DNA of 29,678 bases from a virus. Position 1 is the first letter of the stretch; each line of letters begins with the position of its first letter. Positions 28,244 through 29,678 of the stretch are shown here, piece after piece. The stretch covers positions 1 to 29,678 of the IMG/VR virus record IMGVR_UViG_3300042887_000193; one strand, given 5' to 3'. The notes beneath the pieces are model-generated. The model worked only from the letters and a program-made list of their open reading frames with translations, ran no database searches and was not told where the DNA came from. Made by a program: the position numbers and the translations under genes.

Positions 28244-28987
28244 TTATAAGCCGTTCTTGATTTGGTAAACCCGTAACAAATGTTCAAAGCATTCCCAGCC
28301 TTTTTGAAGCCGATCCTGCTCAATTTCGATCAATTTGACCTGATCGGTCGTACCGTTGACAAAGACGATAGCGCACCTAGCCGTTGGTACTCCTAGACCC
28401 TCTCGGTAAGCGGCTAACTGCATCTCATGTTCAAAGTACACATCCACCTTATCCAAATCGGTATCCTTAGTCTTAAAGTCCACTATAAAGCCCGCCCTAG
28501 CCATCAAGTCGCATTTACCACCATACCCTAGCGGATGGGCAAAAGACTTCTCTGAGAGCCATAGCTGGCTTCCAAAGGCATTCTCTAGGGTTTCTATGAT
28601 GGTGTTAATGTACGGGGGTTTTTCAGGCATATAGACCCCCTCAAACCAGCTTTGAATGATGGCGTGGATTGCAGTACCTCGTTCTGCCGCTTCTCGACCC
28701 TGCGCTTTACTATCCTGCATCACCCTAGCTAACCAGTCTGATTCGGGTTCGTCAGGCAGTCTAGGCAAAGTCAATGCGGCTAAGAGGACTTGTTGTTGCT
28801 TCCATGTATCAAGCCCTGCTTTCGATAGCATTCCGTTAATTGTTGTAACACTAGGCAAAAGTCCGAGCTTCCGTGCGTCACGGAGCGTTGTTGCCCGTTC
28901 CCCAGTTTTGCCGATAGTTGTGTAGGCTGGACTACCATCCTTCTTATACCAATGACCTGATTCACTTAGCTTCTCCTTAATTAACAT
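28244..28987 (-). CDS. PD-(D/E)XK exonuclease, RecB/Cas4-like
   Basis: A 247-residue nuclease of the PDDEXK_1 superfamily. The motifs are in order: RGTAIHAIIQSWF (103-115, H108 as the N-terminal metal ligand), GGKCDLMAR (156-164, D160), IVDFKTKD (168-175, D170 and K172) and QLAAY (190-194, the QxxxY motif). The N-terminus contains LPSVTTINGMLSKAGLDTWK, usual for phage members. It probably processes DNA ends for recombination or replication, acting with the SSB-like protein encoded directly upstream. Its Shine-Dalgarno AAGGAAG lies in the eight-base gap after the SSB stop. Confidence 0.9.
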   Translation of the reverse strand: MLIKEKLSESGHWYKKDGSPAYTTIGKTGERATTLRDARKLGLLPSVTTINGMLSKAGLDTWKQQQVLLAALTLPRLPDEPESDWLARVMQDSKAQGREAAERGTAIHAIIQSWFEGVYMPEKPPYINTIIETLENAFGSQLWLSEKSFAHPLGYGGKCDLMARAGFIVDFKTKDTDLDKVDVYFEHEMQLAAYREGLGVPTARCAIVFVNGTTDQVKLIEIEQDRLQKGWECFEHLLRVYQIKNGL

Positions 28988-28995
28988 TTTCTTCC

Positions 28996-29610
28996 TTAAA
29001 AGGGAATATCGGATAAATCATCATCTTGAATCTTGGGAGCATTCTTTTCACGCTCCTGTTGACCCCGCCACTCGCTACTTTCCGCTATCTTTTCTTTGTA
29101 GTACTTAGGTAGCGCATCGTATTCTTCTTGTTTAAAATTTTGTATCCAAAAGATTTTGGTAGGGTTAATTCCTTCAGGCTGGGCGTTACGCAAGGCAGAC
29201 GGTACGGGGCTAATGCCTGAGATATTAGCGTACTTACCATCCTCTGAGTGCGTGATATTAACCATGCAAAACTTACCCAAAAGGTTCTTGAGGTCAAAGT
29301 TCTTACGATCCTCGGTAGTCATTTTTTTATTCGACCACGCCTCTAAGTCTTGGCGCAAACGGGCTTGATCCCCAAGGCTAACGGTATATCGCTTAGATAC
29401 GATTAACGGCTTGCCATCGTCTGTTTTTAGCGGTAGCCCTGCATCATCATCCCCGTGCAACTCCCAAGTCAACACGACCTTGTGCATGATTTTGGTTTCC
29501 CCAGCCCACTCGGTAGCTTGATGACCTAAGTCGATAACGGAATAAAGCCTTGCCATATGCAAGCCAGCAGGGGCTATTTTAAAATCTTTTTGCGTATCTG
29601 AAATAATCAT
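28996..29610 (-). CDS. SSB-like phage single-stranded DNA-binding protein
   Basis: A 204-residue protein has a beta-rich core (LHMARLYSVIDLG, IMHKVVLTWELHGDD, SKRYTVSLGDQARLRQDLEA, GKFCMVNITHSEDGKYANIS) compatible with an OB fold. An acidic, disordered C-terminus ends DDDLSDIPF and closely resembles the DDDIPF tip by which bacterial SSBs recruit partner proteins. The call rests on this tip and on its place beside an exonuclease. It would coat single-stranded DNA during phage replication or recombination. The Shine-Dalgarno GGGAGAA precedes the ATG. Its start overlaps the end of a partial gene. Confidence 0.8.
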   Translation of the reverse strand: MIISDTQKDFKIAPAGLHMARLYSVIDLGHQATEWAGETKIMHKVVLTWELHGDDDAGLPLKTDDGKPLIVSKRYTVSLGDQARLRQDLEAWSNKKMTTEDRKNFDLKNLLGKFCMVNITHSEDGKYANISGISPVPSALRNAQPEGINPTKIFWIQNFKQEEYDALPKYYKEKIAESSEWRGQQEREKNAPKIQDDDLSDIPF

Positions 29611-29678
29611 ATTGTTCTCCCGTATGGGTTTAAATCGTTAAATACACCCTGTAAGAAATCACGCTGACGGTTAACTGG
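29607..29678 (-). CDS. C-terminal fragment of an upstream gene (partial)
   Basis: The minus strand is open from the window edge to TGA at 29607-29609, giving the last 23 residues (ending FLQGVFNDLNPYGRTI). It is the only frame of the three that reaches the SSB start, with an ATGA overlap. In phage replication arms a RecA-like/AAA ATPase often precedes SSB and exonuclease, but 23 residues do not identify this gene. Confidence 0.6.
   Translation of the reverse strand, partial: PVNRQRDFLQGVFNDLNPYGRTI

Noticed and set aside
1-29678. Integrase, repressor, CRISPR array or insertion sequence
   Set aside because: No tyrosine or serine recombinase motif, array of spaced repeats or transposase was recognised; the only mobile gene is the HNH endonuclease.

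Overview
The window is a stretch of the genome of a tailed double-stranded DNA phage, most likely with a short tail (podovirus). The evidence is a packaging-head-tail gene order (terminase, portal, scaffold, coat, adaptor, nozzle, internal virion proteins, fibres, lysis) without tape-measure, tail tube or sheath genes. Almost every base is coding, and genes overlap by 1-10 bases or are separated by a few bases carrying a Shine-Dalgarno sequence. Base composition is moderate, roughly 40-45% GC by eye. Protein style (GGTG-type fibres, LamG/SPRY adhesin, M15 endolysin, 3TM holin) resembles phages assembled from freshwater metagenomes and points to a Gram-negative host. The host is inference, not seen. 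No integrase, repressor, tRNA, CRISPR or rRNA was seen.

Right-going late region (1-26249): small basic genes and a 434-residue unknown lead into a promoter-like site, then terminase small and large subunits, a small beta-rich protein and the portal. Between portal and scaffold lies an unusual five-gene block: a large fibre with YadA-like head repeats, two small conserved proteins, a GT9-like glycosyltransferase whose real start appears to be an ATT codon, and a CxxC protein. Scaffold, major capsid protein and a putative decoration protein follow and end in a clear intrinsic terminator, with no new promoter visible behind it. Next come a coiled-coil protein, the head-tail adaptor, a P22 gp10-like tail protein, a GNAT acetyltransferase, four probable internal virion/ejection proteins, two fibre/adhesin genes, a fibre-assembly-like protein and a lysis cassette (XhlA-like protein, tail-anchored coiled coil, 3TM holin, M15 peptidase).

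Left-going region (26246-29678, minus strand): an AT-rich HNH endonuclease with its own extended -10 promoter sits exactly at the convergent junction. Read in the transcriptional direction from the right edge, the rest is the tail of an unidentified gene, an SSB-like protein with an acidic tip, a PD-(D/E)XK exonuclease, a promoter, a small coiled-coil protein, a UUCG hairpin, a lipoprotein, a one-TM protein and a nuclease-like protein. This is the DNA replication/recombination arm plus small membrane genes.

Most notable: the hidden N-terminus and non-canonical start of the glycosyltransferase inside the head operon; a YadA-like phage fibre; one small beta module shared between that fibre and the adaptor; an adhesin combining LamG, SPRY-like and three repeat units; a lone counter-oriented small gene ahead of the terminase promoter; and a leaderless HNH gene. 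No wholly new multi-gene system could be demonstrated from the sequence alone.
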